From NCBI GenBank assembly GCA_016463045.1, contig JAEMSB010000088.1, positions 1 through 11,278 on the forward strand: a DNA stretch of 11,278 bases, written 5' to 3'. Below, piece by piece: positions 1 to 7,160 of this stretch; the first letter of the stretch is position 1; each line of letters starts with the position of its first letter. The notes beneath the pieces were generated by a model. That model saw nothing but the letters and a program-made list of their open reading frames with translations. It had not been told where the DNA came from and did no database searches. The position numbers were made by a program, and so were the translations under genes. The stretch is from Niveispirillum sp. (GTDB lineage: Bacteria > Pseudomonadota > Alphaproteobacteria > Azospirillales > Azospirillaceae).

Positions 1-427
1 GGCGTACGCCGCCAACCGTCTGGGTTTTGGTGACATTGTGCAGGGTGGGGAAGGGGCGGCAGAAAGGCTGCGCGAGCGCAGCGGCGGGGAAATGTTCGAC
101 ATCGTCTTTGATGCGACCGGCCATATCGGGGCCATGTCGGCCAATCTGGCTTATGTCGCCCACGCGGGCACCTATGTGCTGGTGGGCGTGGCGAAGGGCG
201 ATCTGGTCTTTGCCGACCCGGAATTCCATAAGCGGGAAACCACCCTGCTGGCCAGCCGCAACGCCCTGAAGGCCGATTTCGACCGGGTCATCGCGGCCAT
301 CCGGTCCGGCGATGTCCCTGATGCCGCCCTCTACACCCATGGTTTCGATGCGTTGGAGATGCCGACCCGGCTGCCCCGGCTAATCGCCGAGGCGGATCAT
401 GTTCTGAAGGCCATCGCGCGTTTCTGA
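1..427 (+). CDS. Zinc-type medium-chain alcohol/sugar dehydrogenase, C-terminal part (5' end outside window)
   Basis: The reading frame is already open at base 2 (AYAANRLGFGD...) and ends at the TGA 425-427, so only about the last 141 residues are visible. They match the second half of the nucleotide-binding domain and the C-terminal tail of MDR-superfamily zinc dehydrogenases. Seen are the end of the Rossmann fold (FDIVFDATGH), the GTYVLVGV strand, and the 'FHKRETTLLASRNA' segment typical of the RspB / L-galactonate dehydrogenase-like branch. The catalytic zinc ligands and the GxGxxG motif would lie upstream, out of view. The fucP start follows 36 bases downstream on the same strand, so the two are probably co-transcribed. 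The family oxidises polyols, aldoses or sugar acids with NAD(P). The substrate cannot be named from this fragment, and the L-fucose route encoded opposite does not need it. It could act on a related sugar such as L-galactose, or be an alternative first oxidation. Confidence 0.8.
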   Translation, partial: AYAANRLGFGDIVQGGEGAAERLRERSGGEMFDIVFDATGHIGAMSANLAYVAHAGTYVLVGVAKGDLVFADPEFHKRETTLLASRNALKADFDRVIAAIRSGDVPDAALYTHGFDALEMPTRLPRLIAEADHVLKAIARF

Positions 428-449
428 TATCACCAATCTGAAAAGAGCC

Positions 450-454
450 AGGAG
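450..454 (+). promoter_or_regulatory. Ribosome binding site of fucP
   Basis: AGGAG at 450-454, within AGGAGAAGG, lies nine bases before the ATG at 464. It supports that start over any internal one. No promoter is visible in the 36-base gap after the dehydrogenase, which fits co-transcription. Confidence 0.7.
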
Positions 455-463
455 AAGGCCGAT

Positions 464-1747
464 ATGTCAGGTGAGGAACTGTCCGGGAACAGGGGGGAAC
501 CGCCCGCCCCCTTTATCGCCTATGGCTACCGCTGGGGTTTCGCCCTGATCGCCAGTCTGTTTTTTCTGTGGGCCATTGCCAATAATTTCAACGACATCCT
601 GATCCGCCATTTTCAGAAGGCCCTGGGCCTAGACCGGATGCAGGCGGGTTTCATCCAGTTCGTGTTCTATATCGGCTATTTCGTGGTGGCCCTGCCTGCC
701 GGTCAGGTGATGCGCCGGTTCGGGTATAAGGCAGCCATCATTACCGGCCTTTGCTTCTATGCCGGCGGGGCTCTGCTGTTCCTGCCCGCCTCTTATGTGC
801 AGACCTACAGCCTGTTCCTGACAGCCTTGTTCGTCATCGCGGCGGGGGCGGCATTTCTGGAAACTGCCGCCAATCCCTATATCACCGCCTTCGGTGACCC
901 CAGCCGCGCGCCACAGCGCCTGAACCTGGCGCAGTCCTTCAATGGCTTCGGGGCTTTTGTCGCCCCCATCATTGGTGGCGTGCTGATCTTCTCCGGCGTT
1001 GAACATTCTCCAGAAGCGCTGGCCGCCATGTCGCCCGCCGATCTGGAGGCCTACCGCGCCATGGAGGCGTCGACGGTACGCCTGCCCTATGCGCTGCTGG
1101 CGGCGGTGGCGGGGTTCATCGCCCTGGCCGTGATCTTCACCACGCTGCCCAAGGGCGATATCGAACAGGGCTCTGACGAAGCATTCGGCAGTCAGGTTCG
1201 CCGCCTTCTGTCCCACCGCACCCTGGTGATGGCCGTCATCGCCCAGTTCTTCTATGTCGCGGCACAGGTGGGGATCTGGAGCTATTTTGTGGATTTCGTG
1301 AAGGATGCGATGCCGGAGGTTCCGGAAAAGCAGGCCGCCTTCATGCTGTCGGCCAGCCTGATCTTGTTCATGGTGGGCCGGTTTGTCGGCACGGCCCTGA
1401 TGACACAGGTGGCGCCGGCCCGGTTGCTGGGCATTTACGCCGTGATCAATGCGTTGCTCTGCGCTGTGGCGGCCTTCGCGCCGGGACAGGTGGCCGTCGG
1501 TGCCCTGATGCTGACCAGCTTTTTCATGTCGGTGATGTTCCCCACCATCTTCGCGCTGGGGATCGACAAGCTGGGCACGCTGGTGCCGCTGGGATCGTCC
1601 TTCATCATCATGGCCATCATCGGTGGGGCCATCTGCCCGCCGCTGATGGGCATGGTTGCGGTCGCCACCGGTACCATGCAACTGGCTTTCCTGTTGCCGC
1701 TGGTCTGCTTTGCCGTGGTGGCGCTGTACGCCCTACCGAAGCGTTAA
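464..1747 (+). CDS. fucP: L-fucose:H+ symporter (FHS family of MFS)
   Basis: A 427-residue membrane protein with about twelve hydrophobic segments, close in length to E. coli FucP (438). It imports L-fucose across the inner membrane with a proton. Family signatures seen are FFLWAIANNFNDIL (33-46), with Asp44 at the position of E. coli Asp46; FLETAANPYI (131-140), with Glu133 at the position of E. coli Glu135, the two proton/substrate-coupling acids; RLNLAQSFNGFGA (152-164); and FPTIFALGI (359-367), where E. coli has YPTIF. A polar central loop at about 228-250 separates the two halves. Some FHS members carry glucose/galactose or N-acetylglucosamine, but the neighbouring L-fucose genes favour fucose. 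The gene is convergent with the catabolic operon and ends seven bases from a strong hairpin. It probably shares a transcript with the upstream dehydrogenase. Confidence 0.92.
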   Translation: MSGEELSGNRGEPPAPFIAYGYRWGFALIASLFFLWAIANNFNDILIRHFQKALGLDRMQAGFIQFVFYIGYFVVALPAGQVMRRFGYKAAIITGLCFYAGGALLFLPASYVQTYSLFLTALFVIAAGAAFLETAANPYITAFGDPSRAPQRLNLAQSFNGFGAFVAPIIGGVLIFSGVEHSPEALAAMSPADLEAYRAMEASTVRLPYALLAAVAGFIALAVIFTTLPKGDIEQGSDEAFGSQVRRLLSHRTLVMAVIAQFFYVAAQVGIWSYFVDFVKDAMPEVPEKQAAFMLSASLILFMVGRFVGTALMTQVAPARLLGIYAVINALLCAVAAFAPGQVAVGALMLTSFFMSVMFPTIFALGIDKLGTLVPLGSSFIIMAIIGGAICPPLMGMVAVATGTMQLAFLLPLVCFAVVALYALPKR

Positions 1748-1753
1748 TGCCCG

Positions 1754-1790
1754 TAGGTCAGGGCGGGGCTTATCACCCCGACCTGACCTA
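1754..1790. terminator. Shared hairpin terminator between convergent genes
   Basis: TAGGTCAGG(G)CGGGG at 1754-1768 pairs with CCCCG(A)CCTGACCTA at 1776-1790. This gives a 15-position stem with one mismatch and a seven-base loop. It fills most of the 48 bases between the fucP stop (1747) and the stop of the convergent FAH-family gene (1796), and sits almost centrally between them. There is no T-tract on either side, so it may act as a transcript-end stabiliser or a U-less terminator in both directions. Confidence 0.7.
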
Positions 1791-1795
1791 TGCCT

Positions 1796-2641
1796 TCAAA
1801 CAGGCGCTATCACAATCTGTTCCTGCTCGCCCAGACCCTGAATGCCCAGGCGGATACGGTCGCCGGGGACAAGGTATCGCGGCGGCTTCTGGCCCATGCC
1901 GACGCCGGGCGGCGTGCCCGTGGTGACGATGTCACCAGGCTGCAGGCTCATGAACTGGCTGAGATAGGAGACGATGAAGCCTGGCTTGAAGATCATGGTG
2001 CGGGTGGAGCCGTCCTGATAGCGCTGGCCATTGACCTCCAGCCACATGGACAGATCACCGGGATCACCCACCTCGTCCGCCGTCACCAGCCAGGGCCCGA
2101 TGGGGCCAAAACTGTCGCAGCCCTTGCCCTTGTCCCAAGTGCCGCCCCGGTCCAGCTGGAACGCGCGTTCGGAAACGTCATTGCAGACGAAATAGCCGGC
2201 AATGGCCGCCTGACCCGCTGCCTCGTCCACATAGCGGCATTCGGTGCCGATGACGAAGGCCAGTTCCACTTCCCAATCCAGCTTGGTGGAATTGCGCGGC
2301 TGAATGACGGGATCATTGGGGCCGGAGAGCGCGCTGGTGGCCTTCATGAACACCACCGGTTCCGCTGGCACGGGCAGGCCGCTTTCGGCGGCATGGTCGG
2401 CATAATTCAGGCCGATACACAAGAACTTGCCCGGACGCGCCACGCAGGCGCCATAGCGTTCCACATTCTCCACCACGGGCAGGGTGGTGGGGTCGATGCC
2501 GGCGATGCGGGACAGGGCGCCGGGCGTGACGGCGGAACCGTCAATATCGGCCACCACACCTGACAGGTCGCGAATGGTGCCGTCAGCGGCCAGAAGGCCC
2601 GGCTTTTCAGCGCCGGCGGCGCCGTATCGAAGCAGTTTCAT
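1796..2641 (-). CDS. 2,4-diketo-3-deoxy-L-fuconate hydrolase (FAH family)
   Basis: This 281-residue fumarylacetoacetate hydrolase-family protein is predicted to cleave 2,4-diketo-3-deoxy-L-fuconate into pyruvate and L-lactate, the last step of the non-phosphorylative L-fucose/L-rhamnose routes. An N-terminal cap of about 70 residues precedes the FAH core (CIGLNYADHA at 75-84). Metal ligands typical of the family are visible: Glu124 and Glu126 in LDWEVELAFV and Asp155 in VCNDVSER. The KGCDSFGPIGPW stretch (173-184) and TTGTPPGVG (240-248) line the active site in this subfamily. The ATG at 2641 has AGGA about eight bases upstream. It is the last gene of the minus-strand operon, 30 bases after the SDR gene. 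FAH proteins also include ureidoglycolate lyase and acylpyruvases; the context points to the diketo-fuconate substrate. Confidence 0.88.
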   Translation of the reverse strand: MKLLRYGAAGAEKPGLLAADGTIRDLSGVVADIDGSAVTPGALSRIAGIDPTTLPVVENVERYGACVARPGKFLCIGLNYADHAAESGLPVPAEPVVFMKATSALSGPNDPVIQPRNSTKLDWEVELAFVIGTECRYVDEAAGQAAIAGYFVCNDVSERAFQLDRGGTWDKGKGCDSFGPIGPWLVTADEVGDPGDLSMWLEVNGQRYQDGSTRTMIFKPGFIVSYLSQFMSLQPGDIVTTGTPPGVGMGQKPPRYLVPGDRIRLGIQGLGEQEQIVIAPV

Positions 2642-2671
2642 CGTGGTTTCCTGAAAATGCGGCAGCTTGGG

Positions 2672-3421
2672 TCAGTTGGTCCAGCCGCCATCGATGACAT
2701 GGGCGTGGCCCGTGGTGAAGGCGCTTTCGTCCGACGCCAGATAAAGGGCCAGCGCCGCAATCTCCTGCGGGGCGCCCACACGGCCCATCGGCTGACGGGC
2801 GGTGAAGCTGGCCCAGGCACCCTCATAATCGCCGGTGGCGCGCAGGCGTTCATGCAGGGACGGGGTGTCGACGGTGCCGGGGCAGATGGCGTTGACGCGG
2901 ATGCCCTTGGTCACGAAATCGGCGGCGACGGCGCGGGTCAGTCCCAGGACGGCGGCCTTTGATGCGCCATAGATGAAGCGGTTCGGCACGCCCTTGGTGG
3001 AACTGGCCACCGAGGACATGTTGATGATCGACCCGCCGCCCCGTCCGATCATGCCGGGCAGGAAGGTGCGGATCATGCGGAACATGGCTTTAACATTGAT
3101 GTCAAAGGACAGGTCCCATTCATCCTCGGTGCATTCCAGGATGTTGCCGCCGGTGACGATGCCGGCACAGTTGAACAGCACATCGATGCCACCGATCTCT
3201 GCACTGGCTGCCGCGATATCCGCCGGGTCGCGCACATCCAGACGGCGCGTCTGGCAACCAGGCAGGCTTTCCAGGGCGGCGGCGTTGATGTCGGTGGCCC
3301 AGACAGTGGCGCCTTCTGACGCGAACAGTTCGGCGGTGGCGCGGCCGATCCCCTGGCCGGCGGCGGTGATCAGGGCGGTCTTTCCCGCCAGTCTGCCCTT
3401 ATGGCTCATGATGCCTGTCAT
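2672..3421 (-). CDS. 2-keto-3-deoxy-L-fuconate dehydrogenase (SDR family, DHRS6/LRA5-like)
   Basis: A 249-residue classical short-chain dehydrogenase. Seen are the cofactor loop TAAGQGIG (19-26), Asp44 in WATDIN (which favours NAD over NADP), NCAG (84-87), and the catalytic Ser137, Tyr151 and Lys155 in the YGASK box. The stretches INMSSVASSTKGV, CPGTVDTPSLHER and YLASDESAFTTG closely resemble human DHRS6/BDH2 and bacterial LRA5 enzymes. That subgroup oxidises the C4 hydroxyl of 2-keto-3-deoxy-L-rhamnonate or -fuconate. The product would be the substrate of the FAH hydrolase encoded next. The ATG at 3421 lies nine bases after the dehydratase stop; a second ATG at 3409 (residue 5), with AGG five bases upstream, is an equally good start. 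A role as the first L-fucose dehydrogenase is possible but less likely because an aldo/keto reductase in the operon fits that step. Confidence 0.88.
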   Translation of the reverse strand: MTGIMSHKGRLAGKTALITAAGQGIGRATAELFASEGATVWATDINAAALESLPGCQTRRLDVRDPADIAAASAEIGGIDVLFNCAGIVTGGNILECTEDEWDLSFDINVKAMFRMIRTFLPGMIGRGGGSIINMSSVASSTKGVPNRFIYGASKAAVLGLTRAVAADFVTKGIRVNAICPGTVDTPSLHERLRATGDYEGAWASFTARQPMGRVGAPQEIAALALYLASDESAFTTGHAHVIDGGWTN

Positions 3422-3430
3422 GGTTCCGGT

Positions 3431-4627
3431 TCAACGGGGAAAGCAGCCGGGCCCCGAGGGCTCGAAGGTCTTATAGGTCAGGATGAATTCGCGGTGGCCC
3501 ATGGCTTCGGATTTCGTTTCCGCCCCACCCGCCACCGCCTGGATCATATCCACAATCTGTTCGCCGATACTGTCCAATGTCGCGGACCCGTCGAAGATGG
3601 CACCGGCATTGATGTCCATATCCTCGCCCAGGCGCTGCCAGGTTTCGGGATTGCCGGTGATCTTGATGACGGGGGCGATGGCCGATCCCACCACCGATCC
3701 GCGCCCCGTGGTGAACAGGGTCAGATGCGCGCCGCTGGCAATCATCTCCACAATCTCCGCATTGTCGGAAATGTTGGGAAAGCCGAAACGCGGCTCCCCG
3801 TCCGGCACCACATCCATCAGGTACAGACCAGGGATTGTGGGCCGTTCCGGCGGCTTGATAACACCGACAATAGGACGGCTGCCTGATTTGACATAGGCGC
3901 CGGCCGATTTCTCCTCCTGCGAGGAAAGACCGCCTTCGGCATTGCCGGGGGCAAAACTGCCGAAACCCATGGTGCGGTAATAGGTTTCAGCCTTGGTGAT
4001 GGAGGCCACGATGGCATCGGCCACCGATGGGCTGGCAGCGCGGTGGGCCATCGGCCCCTCGCACCCGATCATCTCCCCCGTCTCCTCAAAGATGCAGGTG
4101 GCGCCGGCATCGACCAGACGGTCAAAGGCACGGCCCACGGCGGGATTGGCCGTAATGCCGCTGGTCCCGTCCGACCCGCCGCAGATGGTGCCCACAACCA
4201 GATCGGACAGGGCCAGGGGAACGCGCACCCGGTTGGCTGCCATCTGTGCCTGAACCCGCTTAACCGCAGCGCGCCCCTGTTCGATGGCGGCACGGGTGCC
4301 GCCCACCTGCTGGATCACGATGGTTTCAACGGGGCGGCCATGGGTGGCGGCATGGGCAGCCCCCCCCTCACGGTCAAAGCTTTCGCATCCCAGCGACACC
4401 AAGATGACGCCGCCGACATTGGGATGGGCGACCAGCGCCTTCATCATCCGCCGCGCGTAATCATTGGGGTAACAGCCGGGAAAGCCCACCAGATGCACCT
4501 GTGGGTCATCGGCCAGATCGACGATCCGCCGGGCCGCATGGTGGGCGCATTCCACCAGATAGGCCACGATCAGCACATCGCGGATGCCCTTGCGCCCGTC
4601 GGGCCGCAGATAGCCTTGCGCGTTCAT
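3431..4627 (-). CDS. UxaA-family (altronate dehydratase-like) catalytic subunit, proposed L-fuconate dehydratase
   Basis: These 398 residues match the large C-terminal domain of altronate/galactarate dehydratases. Seen are GYLRPDGRKGIRD (5-17), FPGCYPND (49-56), SLGCE (78-82), TICGGSDGTSGITANPA (147-163), FEETGEMIGCEG (180-191), FTTGRG (305-310) and the DINAG motif (338-342). Cys27, Cys52, Cys81, Cys149 and Cys189 are candidate ligands for the iron or Fe-S centre known in this family. The partner SAF domain is the separate gene directly upstream. In this operon the only step lacking another enzyme is dehydration of L-fuconate to 2-keto-3-deoxy-L-fuconate. Altronate-dehydratase-family enzymes are known to act in non-phosphorylative L-fucose and L-galactose routes, so that role is proposed. 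The start ATG at 4627 has AGGGGG at 4632-4637 and follows the upstream stop by ten bases. D-altronate or L-galactonate remain alternative substrates. Confidence 0.82.
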   Translation of the reverse strand: MNAQGYLRPDGRKGIRDVLIVAYLVECAHHAARRIVDLADDPQVHLVGFPGCYPNDYARRMMKALVAHPNVGGVILVSLGCESFDREGGAAHAATHGRPVETIVIQQVGGTRAAIEQGRAAVKRVQAQMAANRVRVPLALSDLVVGTICGGSDGTSGITANPAVGRAFDRLVDAGATCIFEETGEMIGCEGPMAHRAASPSVADAIVASITKAETYYRTMGFGSFAPGNAEGGLSSQEEKSAGAYVKSGSRPIVGVIKPPERPTIPGLYLMDVVPDGEPRFGFPNISDNAEIVEMIASGAHLTLFTTGRGSVVGSAIAPVIKITGNPETWQRLGEDMDINAGAIFDGSATLDSIGEQIVDMIQAVAGGAETKSEAMGHREFILTYKTFEPSGPGCFPR

Positions 4628-4637
4628 GGCGCCCCCT

Positions 4638-4931
4638 TCAGCCGGTGACCGCGTCGCGCAGATGCGCGCCGATATAGTCGCTTTTCATGTTGTGCATATG
4701 GACCCAGCCGCCTGCCTTGATATCGGCGGTCATCGAACCGATGGACGCGCCATATTTTATGACCTTGTCGCCGGCGGACAGATCGCGGCGTGCCAGTTTG
4801 TGCCCCAGGGCCACACGCTGCGCTGCGACGATGTCCACCCCCTCCACGCTGATATGTTCACCCGCCTCCACCGTCCGGCAGCAGACAACGACATTGTCGT
4901 CGCCATGCAGCAGGATCACCGCCGGTGCCAT
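4638..4931 (-). CDS. SAF-domain small subunit of UxaA-family dehydratase
   Basis: About 97 residues corresponding to the N-terminal SAF domain of altronate dehydratase, here a separate gene. The segments VALGHKLARRDL, GDKVIKYGASIG and GGWVHMHNMKS are the family hallmarks. The His in ALGHK and the HMHN motif lie where this domain contacts the active site. It probably forms a complex with the catalytic subunit encoded ten bases downstream. Two starts are possible: GTG at 4934, which overlaps the upstream stop as GTGA, or ATG at 4931 in a TGATG overlap. The Shine-Dalgarno GGAGG sits about seven bases before the ATG but only four before the GTG, so the ATG is preferred. The overlap implies translational coupling to the lactonase gene. 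Confidence 0.85.
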   Translation of the reverse strand: MAPAVILLHGDDNVVVCCRTVEAGEHISVEGVDIVAAQRVALGHKLARRDLSAGDKVIKYGASIGSMTADIKAGGWVHMHNMKSDYIGAHLRDAVTG

Positions 4932-5764
4932 CACGTCCCCTCCAGCCTGTAAATACGTGCGGCATTGCCGCCCATGATCGCGGTTACTGCGTCAGCATCC
5001 AGCCTAGCCAGGAACGCCTGGGTCAGCGCATGCCAGCGGTGATAGGACCCGGTCAGGTCCAGCACGGGCCAGTCGCTGCCCCAGATCAGCCGATCCGGCC
5101 CGAACAGGTCCAGCAGTTCCGCCATCCTGTCCAGAATGGCCGCATCATCCGTGCCGGGTGCCATTTCCGTCAGCAAGCCCGACAGTTTGCAGGTGACATT
5201 GCCGCATCGGGCGGCAGCCACCATGTCCCGTCGCCAGCCAGGGATGGGGCCTATGCCGATCGGCCCCTTGGCCCCGTGGTCGATGATGATGCGCAGATCG
5301 GGGTAACGCCGGGCCAGTTCAGCGACACAGGTCAGTTGCGGCGGCATTACCAGCGCATCAAAGGTCATGCCCGATGCCTGCAAGGCCTTAAGCCCTGCGG
5401 CCCGTCGGGAGCCGAGTATCCAGGCGGGGTCGTCAATATCCTGCAGCATGGGCCGGATGCCGATAAATTTCGCCTGTGCCCGCCGCCGTGCAATTTGGTC
5501 GGTGATGTCGGACGCATCCAGATCGACCCAGCCGACCACCCCCTTGACCCAGGGTGTGGCCGCCGCCAGCCCCATCAGGAAGTCGGTTTCCGCAACCGTG
5601 GGTGCCGCCTGGATCAGGATGGTGGCGTCGATGCCGGCATCATCCAGCAAGGGACGCAGATCAGGCGGCAAGATTGGACGGTACAGGGTGGGCAGGGCTG
5701 GGGTCAGCCAGCCGTAGTCGCCGCGCGCCGGGTCCCAGAAATGCTGGTGCGCGTCGATGATCAT
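4931..5764 (-). CDS. L-fuconolactone hydrolase (amidohydrolase superfamily, COG3618 type)
   Basis: This 277-residue metal-dependent hydrolase is predicted to open L-fucono-lactone to L-fuconate. It shows the N-terminal HxH metal motif (His6 and His8 in DAHQHFW), Lys193 in TCKLSG, His163 in IIDHGAKG, the WGSDWPV motif with Asp231, and the C-terminal NAARIYRL signature (267-274) shared by sugar lactonases and 2-pyrone-4,6-dicarboxylate lactonase. LTPAL and LYRPILPPDLRPLL near the N-terminus are typical of the L-fuconolactonase/L-rhamnonolactonase branch. Its ATG overlaps the stop of the aldo/keto reductase by four bases (ATGA), so the enzyme that makes the lactone and the one that hydrolyses it are translationally coupled. 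The family is promiscuous, so L-galactono- or D-arabinono-lactone may also be accepted. Confidence 0.88.
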   Translation of the reverse strand: MIIDAHQHFWDPARGDYGWLTPALPTLYRPILPPDLRPLLDDAGIDATILIQAAPTVAETDFLMGLAAATPWVKGVVGWVDLDASDITDQIARRRAQAKFIGIRPMLQDIDDPAWILGSRRAAGLKALQASGMTFDALVMPPQLTCVAELARRYPDLRIIIDHGAKGPIGIGPIPGWRRDMVAAARCGNVTCKLSGLLTEMAPGTDDAAILDRMAELLDLFGPDRLIWGSDWPVLDLTGSYHRWHALTQAFLARLDADAVTAIMGGNAARIYRLEGT

Positions 5765-6801
5765 CTGACGGACCCCGACACCGATGGGATGGGAGCATCA
5801 GACCGCAGCAGGCCCAGATGCCGCAGTTCCGCCCAGAAATCCGCTGCTATCGGTGTCTCATACAGTTGCCGGATTGCCCGCACCCGGTCAGGTGTGTCCA
5901 GACCGGGAATGACGCTGGCCACAACCGGATGGGAAAGCACGAATTGCAGGGCAGCGGCGGGAAGGGCGACACCATAACGGTCGCATATATCCTCAATCCG
6001 GCTCACCCGTTCCAGGATGTCCGGCGGAGCAGGAGCGTAATTGTAGTATCCGACGCTGTTACCGCGTGTGCCGGTTGCCAGGATGCCGGAATTGAAGATG
6101 CCGCCCAGGGTCAGACTGACACCGCGACGTGCACAGAGGGGGATAAGGTCATCCAGCGCCCCCTGTGCCAGCAGCGTGTAGCGTCCGGCCAGCAGGATCA
6201 CGTCCAGATCGGCCCGATCCAGACAATCCAGACAGGCCTGCACCTCATTCACGCCGATGCCGAAGGCCGTGATCGACCCCTCCGCCCGCAACCGTTCCAG
6301 TGCGTGGAAACCGCCGCCTGTCGTCAATTGCGCCATCATGGCGCTGTTCGCATCGCCATGGGTCACTGCACCGATATCATGGACATAAAGGATGTCCACC
6401 CGCGCCAGCCCCAGCCGCTGCAACGACGCCTCGTGCGAGCGCAGAATGCCATCATGGCTGTAATCGTAAACCGGGCGGAAGGGCAGGGCGGAGCGGAAGC
6501 CGCACCGTTCCCGATCGTCTATGACACCGGTGTCGGCAACCAGCCATCGCCCCACCTTCGTGGACAGAACCACGTTGGTGCGTCCACGCACCGCGTCCCC
6601 CACCCGCCGTTCCGACAGGCCAAAACCATAATAGGGTGCCGTATCAATATGCGTCAGTCCTGAATCCAGGGCTGTGGACAGGGTGGCGCGGGCCTGTTCG
6701 TCCCCCACGGGGTGGTACAGGTTACCCATAGGGGCGGCGCCGAAACCGATTTCCGGCACCGTCAGCGCGGTGCGCCCGACGCGGCGGCGGGGCAATGTCA
6801 T
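5761..6801 (-). CDS. L-fucose dehydrogenase (aldo/keto reductase, D-threo-aldose 1-dehydrogenase type)
   Basis: A 346-residue aldo/keto reductase predicted to oxidise C1 of L-fucose to the lactone with NAD(P). The AKR catalytic tetrad is complete: Asp53 and Tyr58 in HIDTAPYYGFGLSE, Lys82 in VVLSTKVGR, and His141 in VDILYVHDIG. The opening LTVPEIGFGAAPMGNLY and the C-terminal PVVASVIPGLDTPDRV are typical of the D-threo-aldose 1-dehydrogenase / L-fucose dehydrogenase / pyridoxal dehydrogenase group. A longer open frame begins at 6924 but would overlap most of the mutarotase. The ATG at 6801 gives the normal AKR N-terminus (LPRRRVGRTAL) and a four-base ATGA overlap with the mutarotase stop, with a G-rich run just upstream. 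L-galactose and D-arabinose share the configuration at C2 to C4 and are plausible side substrates. Confidence 0.88.
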   Translation of the reverse strand: MTLPRRRVGRTALTVPEIGFGAAPMGNLYHPVGDEQARATLSTALDSGLTHIDTAPYYGFGLSERRVGDAVRGRTNVVLSTKVGRWLVADTGVIDDRERCGFRSALPFRPVYDYSHDGILRSHEASLQRLGLARVDILYVHDIGAVTHGDANSAMMAQLTTGGGFHALERLRAEGSITAFGIGVNEVQACLDCLDRADLDVILLAGRYTLLAQGALDDLIPLCARRGVSLTLGGIFNSGILATGTRGNSVGYYNYAPAPPDILERVSRIEDICDRYGVALPAAALQFVLSHPVVASVIPGLDTPDRVRAIRQLYETPIAADFWAELRHLGLLRSDAPIPSVSGSVR

Positions 6802-7160
6802 TCCATCCCCCCGGCCAATGGCACATGCTGTGACAGATCGAAGATGGGCTGCATCGGGCGCCATTTCTCGCCCGCTTGTGCCGCCGGCAGTGCCTTCTGG
6901 AAACGCCACATCAGTGTTTCCCAACGGGATACGGCCTCACCCAGGGCGGCTGGGGTGGGGCAGGGATAATCCTCCGTGACCTCTGCCACCATGACCATCC
7001 GGTCATCCACCCGCCAAATCTGCATCTGCACCACGCCGGACGCCCGGATATGGTCCAGAACCTCTGGCCAGACGCCGCCGGGCCGATGCAGCTTCTCATA
7101 GTCGGCAATCAGTGCAGCATCCGACACAAGATCGAGCGCCAGAACCAGACGGCGGGTCAT
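6798..7160 (-). CDS. L-fucose mutarotase (RhaM-like, COG3254 family)
   Basis: A 120-residue member of the L-rhamnose mutarotase family, about the usual length of 104-120. It interconverts sugar anomers to supply the form used by the following dehydrogenase. Conserved features are Tyr21 and His25 in DYEKLHRPGGVWPEVLDHI, corresponding to the catalytic Tyr/His region of E. coli RhaM; Trp31; the central QIWRVDDRMVMVAEV strands; and Trp80 and Trp85 in the RWETLMWRF helix. It is the first gene of the operon and overlaps the L-fucose dehydrogenase by ATGA. An upstream in-frame GTG at 7205 would add 15 residues with no family similarity; the ATG at 7160 with GGGGGCGGGAA before it is preferred. The true fucose mutarotase of E. 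coli (FucU) has a different fold, so the fucose assignment here rests on gene context. Confidence 0.85.
   Translation of the reverse strand: MTRRLVLALDLVSDAALIADYEKLHRPGGVWPEVLDHIRASGVVQMQIWRVDDRMVMVAEVTEDYPCPTPAALGEAVSRWETLMWRFQKALPAAQAGEKWRPMQPIFDLSQHVPLAGGME

Noticed and set aside
629..1681. 350-residue open frame antisense to fucP
   Set aside because: It is a high-GC shadow of a clearly identified transporter. Its translation is rich in His, Gln, Arg and Gly with no family resemblance and no good start context.
1790..2563. Plus-strand open frame opposite the FAH-family gene, and similar ones opposite the other operon genes (3401-3886, 4043-4648, 4925-5977, 5818-6663)
   Set aside because: All are antisense to genes with catalytic motifs in place. 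Their translations show no domains.
6802..6924. N-terminal extension of the aldo/keto reductase to 6924
   Set aside because: It would overlap most of the C-terminal third of the mutarotase, and the added 41 residues lie outside the AKR fold. The start at 6801 gives an ATGA junction like its neighbour.
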